A stretch of 64,000 bases of DNA from JBCBDX01 sp039822005 (GTDB lineage: Bacteria; Pseudomonadota; Alphaproteobacteria; Rhizobiales; Rhizobiaceae), in the NCBI GenBank assembly GCA_039822005.1, contig JBCBMZ010000004.1, positions 310,001 through 374,000 on the forward strand, given 5' to 3'. Shown here piece by piece: positions 53,184-61,681 of this stretch (position 1 is the first letter of the stretch; each line of letters starts with the position of its first letter). Below the pieces are notes generated by a model. The model ran no database searches, was not told the origin of the DNA, and was given only the letters and a program-made list of their open reading frames with translations. Position numbers and translations under genes: made by a program.

Positions 53184-53938
53184 CGGGACGGCTTGAAGGT
53201 AAGATGGCGGTCGTCACTGCCGCCGGGCAAGGCATTGGAAAGGCGATCGCTGACCGGTTTGCGGCAGAGGGCGCAACCGTCTGGGCGTCCGACATTGATG
53301 TTTCAAAACTGACAAACCAGACATACGCAGACACGTTTGCCCTTAACGTCACAAATGGTGCGGCTATCGACGATTACGCGAAACGGATCGGTAAAATCGA
53401 TATTCTCGCCAACATCGCGGGTTTCGTCCACCACGGCACCGTGCTGGAAGTAGATGACACGGCGTGGGACTTTTCTTTTGAACTGAACGTGAAGAGCATG
53501 CATCGCATGATCAGAGCATTCTTGCCGGGCATGCTCGAACGGGTATCTGAAACCGGGAAAACAGCATCGATTGTGAACATGTCATCCGGTGCATCATCCC
53601 TGAAAGGCGCACCAAATCGTTATGTTTACGGCGCAACCAAAGCGGCTGTTATCGGGCTGACGAAAGGAGTGGCAGTCGATTTTGCTGCCAGGCAAATCCG
53701 GTGCAATGCGATTTGCCCCGGCACGGTGGCGTCGCCATCATTGGAAGAACGGATGCAAGAGCTCGCTGAACAGGTTGGAGGTTATGACAAAGCTTACGAA
53801 TTGTTCTTGTCACGCCAACCCATGGGACGCATCGCAACAGCAGATGAAATTGCCGCTCTGGCAACCTATTTGGCATCAGACGAAGCCGCCTTTGTAACGG
53901 GCGCGGAGTACAAGATCGACGGAGGTTGGACACTGTGA
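53180..53938 (+). CDS. SDR family dehydrogenase (DHRS6/ketodeoxyfuconate dehydrogenase-like)
   Basis: A 252-residue classical short-chain dehydrogenase. NAD motif VVTAAGQGIGKAIAD (about 11-25), NIAGF (NAG-type), Ser in NMSSGASS, and YVYGATKAAVIG with the catalytic Tyr and Lys, then CPGTVASPSL. The opening GKMAVVTAAGQGIG and the SPSLEERMQ segment resemble 2-keto-3-deoxy-L-fuconate dehydrogenases. The start overlaps the GNAT gene and the end overlaps the next small gene, one operon. Confidence 0.88.
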   Translation: MTGRLEGKMAVVTAAGQGIGKAIADRFAAEGATVWASDIDVSKLTNQTYADTFALNVTNGAAIDDYAKRIGKIDILANIAGFVHHGTVLEVDDTAWDFSFELNVKSMHRMIRAFLPGMLERVSETGKTASIVNMSSGASSLKGAPNRYVYGATKAAVIGLTKGVAVDFAARQIRCNAICPGTVASPSLEERMQELAEQVGGYDKAYELFLSRQPMGRIATADEIAALATYLASDEAAFVTGAEYKIDGGWTL

Positions 53939-54180
53939 GCGACAATGAGAAAGCAGAGGGCGAGATCATGTCGCCCACATACAGCCGCGCGACCTTGCTG
54001 GTCGCTGCCGCACTCTTCATCGGATTTTGCCTGCTCTTGTTTTTCCTTCCGCAAATCATGTTAGCAATCGGAGGCGAAAACTCGTGGATCGCCGGCTCGG
54101 TGATCGGCGCAGTATTGCTATTGCCGTTTGTTGGTTTTTGGTTTCGCGGAAAAGTGCGAAACCGTGGGGATAAAAGTTAA
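53935..54180 (+). CDS. Small membrane protein after the SDR gene
   Basis: An 81-residue protein starting with GTG at 53935, whose GTGA overlaps the SDR stop; GGAGG lies nine bases upstream. It has two hydrophobic helices (LLVAAALFIGFCLLLFFLPQIM and WIAGSVIGAVLLLPFVGFWF) and a basic tail. The MSPTYSRATLLV start of the first helix is not family-defining. No function can be given. Convergent with the NicO transporter gene (ends 4 bases apart in overlap). Confidence 0.65.
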   Translation: MSDNEKAEGEIMSPTYSRATLLVAAALFIGFCLLLFFLPQIMLAIGGENSWIAGSVIGAVLLLPFVGFWFRGKVRNRGDKS

Positions 54181-55181
54181 CGCGCCAGCGCCCCGCCCAG
54201 CAGACTCACTCCGATCAACAAGATTAACAGCCCGCCGATAATTTCGATGATGTTGATGACCGCCGGCCCAAGCATGCTCACCCCTGCGTAACGCTTGGCC
54301 AGGCCTTTTGCACCAACAGCGACAGCAGCAAGGGACGATACGGTGATCGCGGTGCCAAGTGACATCACAAATGCGGAAATTATACCTGCCCACCAAAGCC
54401 CGTTCATAAATGAGAATGTCAAGACGACCAATGCGCCGGTGCAGGGCCGAAGCCCCACGGAGAATATCATCGCTACCGCTTCTTGAGCCGTACCGGCCCG
54501 CTGCACTTGGCTCGCGCTAGGCATATGGGCATGTCCGCATATTGAACATGAACCACCATGACCGTCTTGGTGTTCGTGACCGTCGCCATGATGATGATGG
54601 TCATGGGAAACGACAGCCGCCGCAGAAAGCGAAACTATTGGTTTTTGGCGCAATCGCAATATCGACCGGATCACCAACCATATCCCCAGAAGTGTCACCA
54701 AGGCATAAGAGGCCAGCTCAAACCCGCGCGTGGTATCCGTAACCGAAATGGAGAGCTGTCTCAGGAACAAAAAGCCGAGGCCAACAATGATGATGGCAGA
54801 GACGGCTTGCAGCATAGACGAGGCGAGGCTGATTATCACGCCACGTTTGAGCTGCGTGTTGGTGGCCAACATGTACGAGGAAATGACCACCTTGCCGTGA
54901 CCCGGCCCTGCTGCGTGCAAAACACCATAGGCAAACGACATGCCGATTAATGACCAGGGGACAACCGGGTTGGCTCGCAAATCCCGCAAGGCATCTGTCA
55001 TCAAGCGGTAGAACTCGCTCTGTTGGGTGGCGATCCACAAAAAGAAGCTACCCAGCGGCCCGGGACCTGGATTGGCAATCGGCGCCTCAGCGGAGCCAAT
55101 CCCCAACGAAGATTGGGCAAGAACCGGACTGGAAATCAAAAGCAGAACACCCAAAGATGGCATTAACCAGCGGGAGAACAT
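54177..55181 (-). CDS. NicO/RcnA-type nickel-cobalt transporter
   Basis: A 334-residue inner-membrane protein with six or seven helices and the NicO signature GVLHAAGPGHGKVVISSYMLA (about 90-115), plus a His-rich cytoplasmic loop (about 190-220) SHDHHHHGDGHEHQDGHGG with a CSICGH pair that can bind metal ions. The motif GLRPCTGALVVLTFSF is also typical. It follows the DUF1007 gene with an overlap of 19 bases, the usual pairing. Uptake or export of Ni/Co (or Zn) is inferred from family context. Confidence 0.9.
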   Translation of the reverse strand: MFSRWLMPSLGVLLLISSPVLAQSSLGIGSAEAPIANPGPGPLGSFFLWIATQQSEFYRLMTDALRDLRANPVVPWSLIGMSFAYGVLHAAGPGHGKVVISSYMLATNTQLKRGVIISLASSMLQAVSAIIIVGLGFLFLRQLSISVTDTTRGFELASYALVTLLGIWLVIRSILRLRQKPIVSLSAAAVVSHDHHHHGDGHEHQDGHGGSCSICGHAHMPSASQVQRAGTAQEAVAMIFSVGLRPCTGALVVLTFSFMNGLWWAGIISAFVMSLGTAITVSSLAAVAVGAKGLAKRYAGVSMLGPAVINIIEIIGGLLILLIGVSLLGGALAR

Positions 55182-55825
55182 CTGACCTCCATGCGGGTCG
55201 CAAAAATGCGGGACAAGTCATTGCCTTCCGGATCGGAAAACCATGCATCGGTCAGCGATTGCTGGTTTTGCGCAATGGCTTCATCGGGATCTGGAACAAC
55301 TTTTTCAAAGCCGCACCCGCTCGGGGCATTGACCAGTTGCATGTCGTCATCGGTGTAAAACTCGATCGAGGTGTAAAAAGTCGGGTCGTAGACCGAAAAA
55401 GACGGGTTATCGGCAAGATCAACCGTGGCTTTAGTGCGCGATGTAAAAAGCATGATGAGCTGCCCGCCCACAACATCGACCAACATGTCATCCACGGGGG
55501 CAATGGCCATTTCTTCGCCCTGTACCAAAACAGATTGAAAATAGCCAAAGTCAGCGATTGAATTGGTCACAACATCGGCCACTTCGGCCAATTCGCCCCC
55601 ATCGAGCTTGTTATTCATGTTTTGGTCAAACTCAAAAATGACGGTCGACGTAAACAGCTCATCAAATCGCCAGACATGACGAAGTTCGTCAAGCTGACCA
55701 TTCGGTAACGACACTACTTCCAGGCGTGCTTCGGCAAAAACATGCGGGTGGGAAAAGGCCGGCGTTTGAAACGCAAAGCCTGCAGCAAAAACACATCCTG
55801 TAACCAAAACCCGCCTAGCCATCAT
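55163..55825 (-). CDS. DUF1007 family protein, partner of the NicO transporter
   Basis: A 220-residue exported protein with a signal peptide (VLVTGCVFAAGFAFQTPAFS). The mature part has HPHVFAEARLEVV, HVWRFDELFTSTVIFEFDQN and the DPTFYTSIEFYTDDDMQL segment of DUF1007, which begins with a HPH motif after the signal cut. It is thought to be a periplasmic metal-handling partner of the NicO protein, with which it is translationally coupled. Confidence 0.88.
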   Translation of the reverse strand: MMARRVLVTGCVFAAGFAFQTPAFSHPHVFAEARLEVVSLPNGQLDELRHVWRFDELFTSTVIFEFDQNMNNKLDGGELAEVADVVTNSIADFGYFQSVLVQGEEMAIAPVDDMLVDVVGGQLIMLFTSRTKATVDLADNPSFSVYDPTFYTSIEFYTDDDMQLVNAPSGCGFEKVVPDPDEAIAQNQQSLTDAWFSDPEGNDLSRIFATRMEVRCSPAG

Positions 55826-55879
55826 CGTTCTATCGTCTCCTATTTGGGCGCAGGAATGACATTATACCAAATTGGGCAT

Positions 55880-56779
55880 CTATATCGGCTCGTTCTTTTT
55901 AAACCATTCACTTAAAAAATCGACTAGCGCCCGCACTTTGGACGGCAGGTACCGCCTGTGCGGGTAGATCGCATAGATGCCAGCGTCGTTTTCAAGCGCC
56001 TCTGGTAGAACCTCTACAAGGGTCCCTTCGGCCAAATCCTTGGCGACAATGAAGTCCGGCGAGATAACAAAACCCATATTCGCCAGTGCTGCTGCACGGG
56101 CTGCCAAGGGGGAATTCACCGTCAAACGCCCCTGAACTGTCACGGTGGTGTTACCGCCCTGTTCGTTGCGAAGCGGCAAGCTGTTCCGGCGCCGCGCATT
56201 GCTGTCGATGACGAACGGAAGCTTTTGAAGTTCTTCGATCTTCGTGGGCATGCCATATCGCGCGATCACATCAGGGGTCGCACACAAGGCCAGACGGAAC
56301 GGCGCAAGCCGCCGGGCAATCATGGACGAATCTTGCAATTTTGTGATGCGGATCGCGATGTCGAAACCTTCCTCAACCATATCGACAAAACGGTCATCGA
56401 GTACGATTTCCAACTCAAGCTCAGGATTGGCAACAGCAAAATCAACCAGCGATTGACCGATTGCCACATCCGCCAGTGTGCGCGGCGCTGAAATGCGTAA
56501 CTTCCCGGAAAGACCGGAACTTGAGTCACGGATTTCGTCTTGGAGATCATCAAATTCGCGCAACAAGTCGATTGCGCGCCGGTAATAGATGTGTCCTGAT
56601 TCTGTTGGCGAAAATTGTCGTGTGGTTCGGTTCAAAAGCCTGGAACCAAGCTCATCCTCCAACTCGCGCACATACTTTGAAAGCAGCGCCTTGGAGCGCC
56701 CCAACGCGCGAGCGGCTGCCGAAAAGCCCTCATGGTCAACGACCGCAACAAATGCGCGCATCCGGGTCAATGTATCCAT
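55880..56779 (-). CDS. LysR-type transcriptional regulator
   Basis: From the ATG at 56779 a 299-residue protein: N-terminal HTH (MRAFVAVVDHEGFSAAARAL, GRSKALLSKYVRELEDELG, NRTTRQFSPTESG), then the substrate-binding domain (about 90-290). It resembles the DsdC/CrgA-like LysR subgroup. The start fits the HTH layout; the upstream 15 codons are not typical. It lies on the same strand as the renalase-like gene with an overlapping longer reading, but the target genes are unknown. Confidence 0.88.
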   Translation of the reverse strand: MDTLTRMRAFVAVVDHEGFSAAARALGRSKALLSKYVRELEDELGSRLLNRTTRQFSPTESGHIYYRRAIDLLREFDDLQDEIRDSSSGLSGKLRISAPRTLADVAIGQSLVDFAVANPELELEIVLDDRFVDMVEEGFDIAIRITKLQDSSMIARRLAPFRLALCATPDVIARYGMPTKIEELQKLPFVIDSNARRRNSLPLRNEQGGNTTVTVQGRLTVNSPLAARAAALANMGFVISPDFIVAKDLAEGTLVEVLPEALENDAGIYAIYPHRRYLPSKVRALVDFLSEWFKKNEPI

Positions 56780-56810
56780 GAGGTGAACCTTGAAGAATGT
56801 GTGACGATCG

Positions 56811-57758
56811 TCACTTAGGCACACGGATCAAGTTTTTCAAATGATCAGCCAACAATCGCGCGCTCTCAAACGCATTCTCGGCCCGCGCACCGAGCATGCC
56901 GTCTCCGGCGCAAAATACCCGTGCGCTGCGTGATCCTAGAAAAGCGGTCCCCAGCGGTTTTTCCACCAGCGCATAGCGCCAGCGGTGGGCTTTTGCGTTA
57001 ACGGGGATTGCGTCCGGGAGAACCGCTTGCAGTTTCGCGATCATCAAAGCCGCCGCATCTTCCTTTGGCATTTCCAAATGTTCACGGCTCCATGGTGCAC
57101 CGGCCTGAACGATGTATCCGCAAACGCCGTCTGTCTGGAAAGACTTGGCCATCCAACCGATGGCGCCGTCGCCATCACCGCGGAAAATGTCAGGGCCTTC
57201 AAAAAGGCCCTCAAAGACCGCCATCAAGGTCCAGCAAGGACCATAGCGAACACTGGCAAGTGGTTGGAAAACGGGATCGTATATGGAAAGCAACTCATAG
57301 GCTTGGGGAGCAGGCGCGGTAACAATGACACGGTCAAACGCCCCAAGAATCCCCTCCTCAGATGACAGGGCAACAAAATCGCCGTCATCGTCGATCGACG
57401 AAACCCGTGTTCGCCGGGTAATAACGATGTCGTTTAAAAGTGGTTTGACCAGACCGCTCATACCGGGGGTTCCAACGTGCCAAATATTGTCGCGATCTTT
57501 GCCGGTGGGAACCCATTCATGGACCGATCCGGCATTTGACAAACCCGTCAACATTGCCCGAAAAGGTGCGCTCTTGGCAGTCAGATATTGCGCGCCATGG
57601 TTGAACGCGCCGAAGTCGGTGCGTCGCGTCGCCAGACGCCCGCCCGTGCCACCCGACTTCTCAAAAACGGTCACATCAAAGCCGGCATCCACGAGGATGC
57701 GCGCCAAAACGCTCCCGCTCAAACCCGCGCCGACGATAGCGATTTTTTCGGCTGTCAT
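56811..57758 (-). CDS. FAD-dependent oxidoreductase, renalase-like
   Basis: A 315-residue flavoprotein. FAD motif KIAIVGAGLSGSVLARILVDAG, then EKSGGTGGRLATRRTDFGAFNHGAQYLTA, the amine-oxidase N-terminal signature with the GGR-x-x-T/S loop, RVIVTAPAPQAYELL in the middle and VFCAGDGMLGARAENAFESARLLA at the end. Renalase-type enzymes oxidise stray NAD(P)H isomers; other members have unknown substrates. Divergent from the photolyase-like gene across 70 bases, a pairing also seen in other bacteria, so both may answer to the same regulator. Confidence 0.85.
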   Translation of the reverse strand: MTAEKIAIVGAGLSGSVLARILVDAGFDVTVFEKSGGTGGRLATRRTDFGAFNHGAQYLTAKSAPFRAMLTGLSNAGSVHEWVPTGKDRDNIWHVGTPGMSGLVKPLLNDIVITRRTRVSSIDDDGDFVALSSEEGILGAFDRVIVTAPAPQAYELLSIYDPVFQPLASVRYGPCWTLMAVFEGLFEGPDIFRGDGDGAIGWMAKSFQTDGVCGYIVQAGAPWSREHLEMPKEDAAALMIAKLQAVLPDAIPVNAKAHRWRYALVEKPLGTAFLGSRSARVFCAGDGMLGARAENAFESARLLADHLKNLIRVPK

Positions 57759-57771
57759 TTTGCCTCACATG

Positions 57772-57779
57772 ACACGTGT
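57772..57779. promoter_or_regulatory. Palindrome in the divergent flavoprotein promoter region
   Basis: ACACGTGT is a perfect 8-base palindrome in the 70-base gap between the renalase-like and photolyase-like genes; a TATATATAA stretch (57803-57811) lies on the photolyase side. It could be an operator for both, but no regulator is known. Confidence 0.35.
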
Positions 57780-57828
57780 TCAGACCGCACTAGCTAGCGC
57801 CCTATATATAAAATCCAACTGGCATCTC

Positions 57829-59094
57829 ATGACTGATCTTTTTCCACAAACCATTGACTTCGAACCGACCCGCTCTGCCGGTTTGGAAAGATTGAAGTGC
57901 TTTGTTCCTTCAGCGGGAGCGAAATATCAAAACGAGCGGAACTTTGACTACGGTCCGCAAGATCGAAGCAACGTGTCAGCCCTTTCACCTTGGATACGCC
58001 ATAGGTTGGTGACTGAGGAAGAAGTGTGCGCAAAGATCCTTGATCAATTCGCACTTTCTTCAGCAGAAAAATTTATCCAAGAGGTCATGTGGCGCACCTA
58101 TTGGAAGGGTTGGCTGGAACTGCATACAAGCGCATTTGATATGTATCAAACGGACTTGCAGGCCGCGATCGAGGTGGCTGAGGCCAATGGCGCTATCCGA
58201 CGCGATTACAATGCTGCCACTTCCGGCGATACCGGCATCGACTGCTTTGATGCATGGGCGAAGGAGTTGGTCGAGACCGGTTATCTGCACAATCATGCCC
58301 GGATGTGGTTTGCCTCAATCTGGATTTTCACGTTGCAACTGAACTGGACGCTCGGTGCGGACTTTTTCTATCGCCATCTGCTTGACGGCGATGCTGCCTC
58401 CAACACACTGTCATGGCGTTGGATCGCCGGTCTGCAAACGCTGGGTAAACATTATGTGGCCCGCGCCTCCAACATCAGTAAATTCACCGACGGCCGCTTT
58501 AACCCCAAGGGCCTTAACGAGAATACAGAAGCGCTGCCAGGCGAGCCGCACGGCAAACCGGCAATGCTCGAGGTATCGGACCCTTTGCCCGCCAAAAAGA
58601 ATGCGTTTCTCTTGTTTACCGAAGATGAGTGCCGTGCCGAAGAAATTCACTTCGGAACAAATGACATCATCGCGGGCGCGGCTTGGAACCTGTCGGAAAA
58701 CCGCTCCTCACTAAAGCTCGGTGATAAGGCAAACAAGTTTACCCATGGCGCGCTGGAGGATGCTTTGAAACGCGCATCGACTCACTTCAATTGTAACTTC
58801 ACCGCTTATAAAAGCGGATCGGCGATCGAGGACATCGTACAACACATCGCGCCATCAGGCGCGGACATTGTGATCTCGCCCTACACACCGGCAGGTCACG
58901 CCCGCCCCTTCATCAGGCAACTGGCTGCCCGACTGCGCCGCGAGAAAATAGACTTTTTCGAAGTGCGCCGAAACTGGGACAACCGCGCCTGGCCATACGC
59001 GACCAAGGGATTCTTCGCATTCAAGGAAAAAATCCCGCAACTCCTGACTGACACGGGATTTGAAATCAAAGGCAAAAAACGCCAGGTCGCTTGA
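57829..59094 (+). CDS. Photolyase/cryptochrome-like flavoprotein, probably circularly permuted
   Basis: From the ATG at 57829 a 421-residue protein. Residues about 15-245 are the FAD-binding domain normally found at the C terminus of photolyases: ERLKCFVPSAGAKYQNERNF, SALSPWIRHRLVTEEEV, FIQEVMWRTYWKGW, LHNHARMWFASIW and HLLDGDAASNTLSWRW. The remainder (about 265-421) looks like the antenna alpha/beta domain that normally comes first: NAFLLFTEDECRAEEI, GSAIEDIVQHIAPSGADIVI and FIRQLAARLRREKIDFFEVR. DNA repair or light sensing is possible; Trp-triad residues were not traced. Confidence 0.78.
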   Translation: MTDLFPQTIDFEPTRSAGLERLKCFVPSAGAKYQNERNFDYGPQDRSNVSALSPWIRHRLVTEEEVCAKILDQFALSSAEKFIQEVMWRTYWKGWLELHTSAFDMYQTDLQAAIEVAEANGAIRRDYNAATSGDTGIDCFDAWAKELVETGYLHNHARMWFASIWIFTLQLNWTLGADFFYRHLLDGDAASNTLSWRWIAGLQTLGKHYVARASNISKFTDGRFNPKGLNENTEALPGEPHGKPAMLEVSDPLPAKKNAFLLFTEDECRAEEIHFGTNDIIAGAAWNLSENRSSLKLGDKANKFTHGALEDALKRASTHFNCNFTAYKSGSAIEDIVQHIAPSGADIVISPYTPAGHARPFIRQLAARLRREKIDFFEVRRNWDNRAWPYATKGFFAFKEKIPQLLTDTGFEIKGKKRQVA

Positions 59095-59108
59095 ACTGTC
59101 ACGAGCGA

Positions 59109-59636
59109 CTAATCCGCGTCCGCCTCACCAGCATAATAATCTTCTTCGGTATCCGCAAAAATGAACTTTGTCATCCTCTGTAAGCCGTCACCGGACAGGT
59201 CTCTGAACGGCGCACCCTTGGCCATAATCCCCATCTTCTTGGAATCTGGATAGACAAAAACATCAACGGGATCGAGCGTCGACAGCGCCAGATATCGCAG
59301 CTCTTCGTCAGACGTATTGTCAATCTGAAACGGAATGCCGGTACCAGCTTCAATGTTTATAACATCCATCGGCTTCAGCGGAAAATCCTCATCCCCATAA
59401 TGGAGCGTCCCTTTACCTTGGACAATGATGAACATCTCATCATTGTGATAGTGGTAGTGTCTGGGAAATGCCTTTGATTGAGGCGGGACAATCGTCAGAT
59501 TGATCCCGATGTTTTTGGTACCCAACGCTTTTCCGATGAGTGCCAATTGAGACTCAAAGGCGCCTCTGCGTGAGCGGGTTAGAAGATGATCGCGATCATT
59601 TGCAATCTCGTTGATATTGACAACCGGTTTGTTCAT
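59109..59636 (-). CDS. Cupin domain protein
   Basis: A 175-residue protein from the ATG at 59636 (GGAGG upstream). Cupin motif 1 PRHYHYHNDEMFIIVQGKGTL supplies two His and Glu, and motif 2 KPMDVINIEAGTGIPFQI the rest; a His usual in motif 2 is replaced, so metal binding may be three-ligand. The EELRYLALSTLDPVDVFVYPD segment is common to cupins described as sugar-like or quercetinase-related. It lies beside the 8-oxoguanine deaminase gene on the same strand. Role unknown. Confidence 0.82.
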   Translation of the reverse strand: MNKPVVNINEIANDRDHLLTRSRRGAFESQLALIGKALGTKNIGINLTIVPPQSKAFPRHYHYHNDEMFIIVQGKGTLHYGDEDFPLKPMDVINIEAGTGIPFQIDNTSDEELRYLALSTLDPVDVFVYPDSKKMGIMAKGAPFRDLSGDGLQRMTKFIFADTEEDYYAGEADAD

Positions 59637-59708
59637 CGCCTGCCTCCGTCGCGGTTGATGAATTATCAAACGCTTTCATGACGGGCAGATTACGCCCCGC
59701 TCTTTTCT

Positions 59709-61076
59709 TTACTGAAATGCCCTTGCCGCCGCACCATGCGCTGCTCGCAGGCGCGAGACATCGACCCCAAGTGGGTTTCCATCGACCACGGTCCATCGCC
59801 CTGCGATCATGACTCGGTCGGCGCGATGCGCGCCGCATAGCACGAGCGCGGCAAGCGGGTCATGCGCGCCGGAAAATCGCAATTCATCCAAAGTAAAAAG
59901 GGCAAGGTCAGCCTGTTTACCGACCGCAATCACACCTAAATCTGGACGATTAATACATGACGCGGATCCTTCGGTCGCCCACCGCAAGACATCGAGATGT
60001 GTAATGGTCGCATCATAGGTCAGGCGGTTGATCATCAGGGCATGACGGACACCTTCCATCAGGTTGGAAGAATCGTTGGATGCCGACCCGTCAACACCCA
60101 AACCAACTTTGGCGCCTGCAGCCTCCAGTTCGCGCGTGCGGCAATGACCGGATGCCAAAACCATATTGGATGTGGGACAGTGGCAAACGCCGACACCGGC
60201 TTTTCCCAGCCGCGCAACTTCGTCATCGTTAAAATGCACGCCGTGCGCCAACCAGGTTGATGAACCAAGCCAGCCAACTGACTCAAGATAGTCAACCGGA
60301 CGCATGCCAAACATCGCCTCACAGAACGCATCTTCATCATGCGTCTCGGCCAGATGTGTATGCAAACCGCACCCGCACTCGTCGGCCAGAACGGCGGTAT
60401 CTTTCATGAGTTCACGCGTGACTGAAAAGGGCGAACAGGGAGCCAAAGCGACCTGCGTCATGGCTCCTTCTTCGCTGCAATGGAATTTTGAAATGACCCG
60501 CTCGCTGTCAGCGATAATGGTATCATGCGTTTGAACCACGCTGTCAGGCGGCAAGCCACCATCTTTTTCGCTCAGGTTCATCGAACCACGGTTCAACACA
60601 ATGCGCATACCCAGCTTGCTGGCGACAGCGGCCTGAATATCAAGCGCATCTTCAAGGCCATCTGGAAAAACATACTGATGATCTGATGTTGTCGTGACAC
60701 CGCTCATCATCAACTCCACCATCGCCAGCTTGGTAGCCAGCCGCAAACCGTCAGGTGAAAGTCGCGCCCATAGTGGATAAAGCGCCTGTAGCCACGGAAA
60801 CAGCTCCTTGTTGATTGCTGCAGGATGCGCGCGTGTGAACGTCTGATACATGTGGTGATGGGTGTTGATGAGCCCGGGCAGGACCACATGACCGGAAGCA
60901 TCGAAGACGCTGTAACCACTCTCAAGGCCCGCACGCGGTGCGCTGCCCGTCGGGACGGTTTCCACTATCTTGCCATCGCAAACCAAAAGCCCGCCACCGG
61001 CATCCACGCCTTCCGCAGCCATAATTGCCATCGGATTACGTATCCAAAATGAGGGTTTTCGATTGGCGCGAGCCAT
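59709..61076 (-). CDS. 8-oxoguanine deaminase family amidohydrolase
   Basis: A 455-residue metal-dependent amidohydrolase. Motifs: VVLPGLINTHHHMYQTFTRA (first His-His metal pair), FPWLQALYPLW, TSDHQYVFPDGL, HLAETHDED, GVCHCPTSNMVLASG and LGVDGSASNDSSNL (the last Asp ligand). This motif set, including the TRAHPAAINKELFPWL segment, matches the 8-oxoguanine deaminase (EC 3.5.4.32) group and close hydroxyatrazine-hydrolase relatives. Guanine-base salvage or removal of oxidised bases is inferred. It begins 42 bases before the MarR gene, divergently. Confidence 0.87.
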   Translation of the reverse strand: MARANRKPSFWIRNPMAIMAAEGVDAGGGLLVCDGKIVETVPTGSAPRAGLESGYSVFDASGHVVLPGLINTHHHMYQTFTRAHPAAINKELFPWLQALYPLWARLSPDGLRLATKLAMVELMMSGVTTTSDHQYVFPDGLEDALDIQAAVASKLGMRIVLNRGSMNLSEKDGGLPPDSVVQTHDTIIADSERVISKFHCSEEGAMTQVALAPCSPFSVTRELMKDTAVLADECGCGLHTHLAETHDEDAFCEAMFGMRPVDYLESVGWLGSSTWLAHGVHFNDDEVARLGKAGVGVCHCPTSNMVLASGHCRTRELEAAGAKVGLGVDGSASNDSSNLMEGVRHALMINRLTYDATITHLDVLRWATEGSASCINRPDLGVIAVGKQADLALFTLDELRFSGAHDPLAALVLCGAHRADRVMIAGRWTVVDGNPLGVDVSRLRAAHGAAARAFQ

Positions 61077-61118
61077 AGCGACCTTTACAGATTTTCGTTT
61101 GTCGGCTTATCAATAACC

Positions 61119-61610
61119 ATGAACAAATATTATATACTGGCCCAAGACGCGGAAGAAACGTCAATTCTTGATCTTTTGCAGGAAGCGGCGCGGCACGCCA
61201 AGACCAAAACGGCCAAGCACCTGGCTGAAACCGGCACATATGCCGGGCAGGAAAAAATCTTCATGGTGTTGGCCAAAGAAGGAGCGATGCCACCCGGTCA
61301 GCTGGCGGCGCGGTTGAACGTCAAGCCGCCTACCATCACCAAAACCATGATACGGCTGGAAGAGCAGGGATATGTCGCCCGCCAAGCCTCGCCGCAAGAC
61401 AAGCGGCAAGTTGTTGTCAGCCTGACTGAGGCGGGTCAGGAAATTGTTTCCAAAATTCGTAGTGCCATGCGCGATGCAGAAAAAGAAATTCTGGATGGCC
61501 TACGCAAAAAAGAACGGCGTGAACTTTCAACAATATTGGCTAACCTGAACCTGCATCTTCTGGGTAAAGCTCCCAAGAAAGATAAAAAGTCGGCTAAGAA
61601 AAAGAAATAG
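61119..61610 (+). CDS. MarR family transcriptional regulator
   Basis: A 163-residue winged-helix regulator. The wing-helix region GQLAARLNVKPPTITKTMIRLEEQGYVARQASPQDKRQVVVSLT is typical MarR, with the DxRxxxxxLT-type DKRQVVVSLTEAG end. The last 15 residues are a Lys-rich tail (KKDKKSAKKKK). Divergent from the deaminase gene across 42 bases, which may be its target. MarR proteins usually bind small ligands that release DNA. Confidence 0.9.
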   Translation: MNKYYILAQDAEETSILDLLQEAARHAKTKTAKHLAETGTYAGQEKIFMVLAKEGAMPPGQLAARLNVKPPTITKTMIRLEEQGYVARQASPQDKRQVVVSLTEAGQEIVSKIRSAMRDAEKEILDGLRKKERRELSTILANLNLHLLGKAPKKDKKSAKKKK

Positions 61611-61681
61611 CGCTGACCTCTTTACAGGGGATCGTTTAAATCTTTAAAACCGTCCACCTTGCCCGCACATACCGGTCGGTT

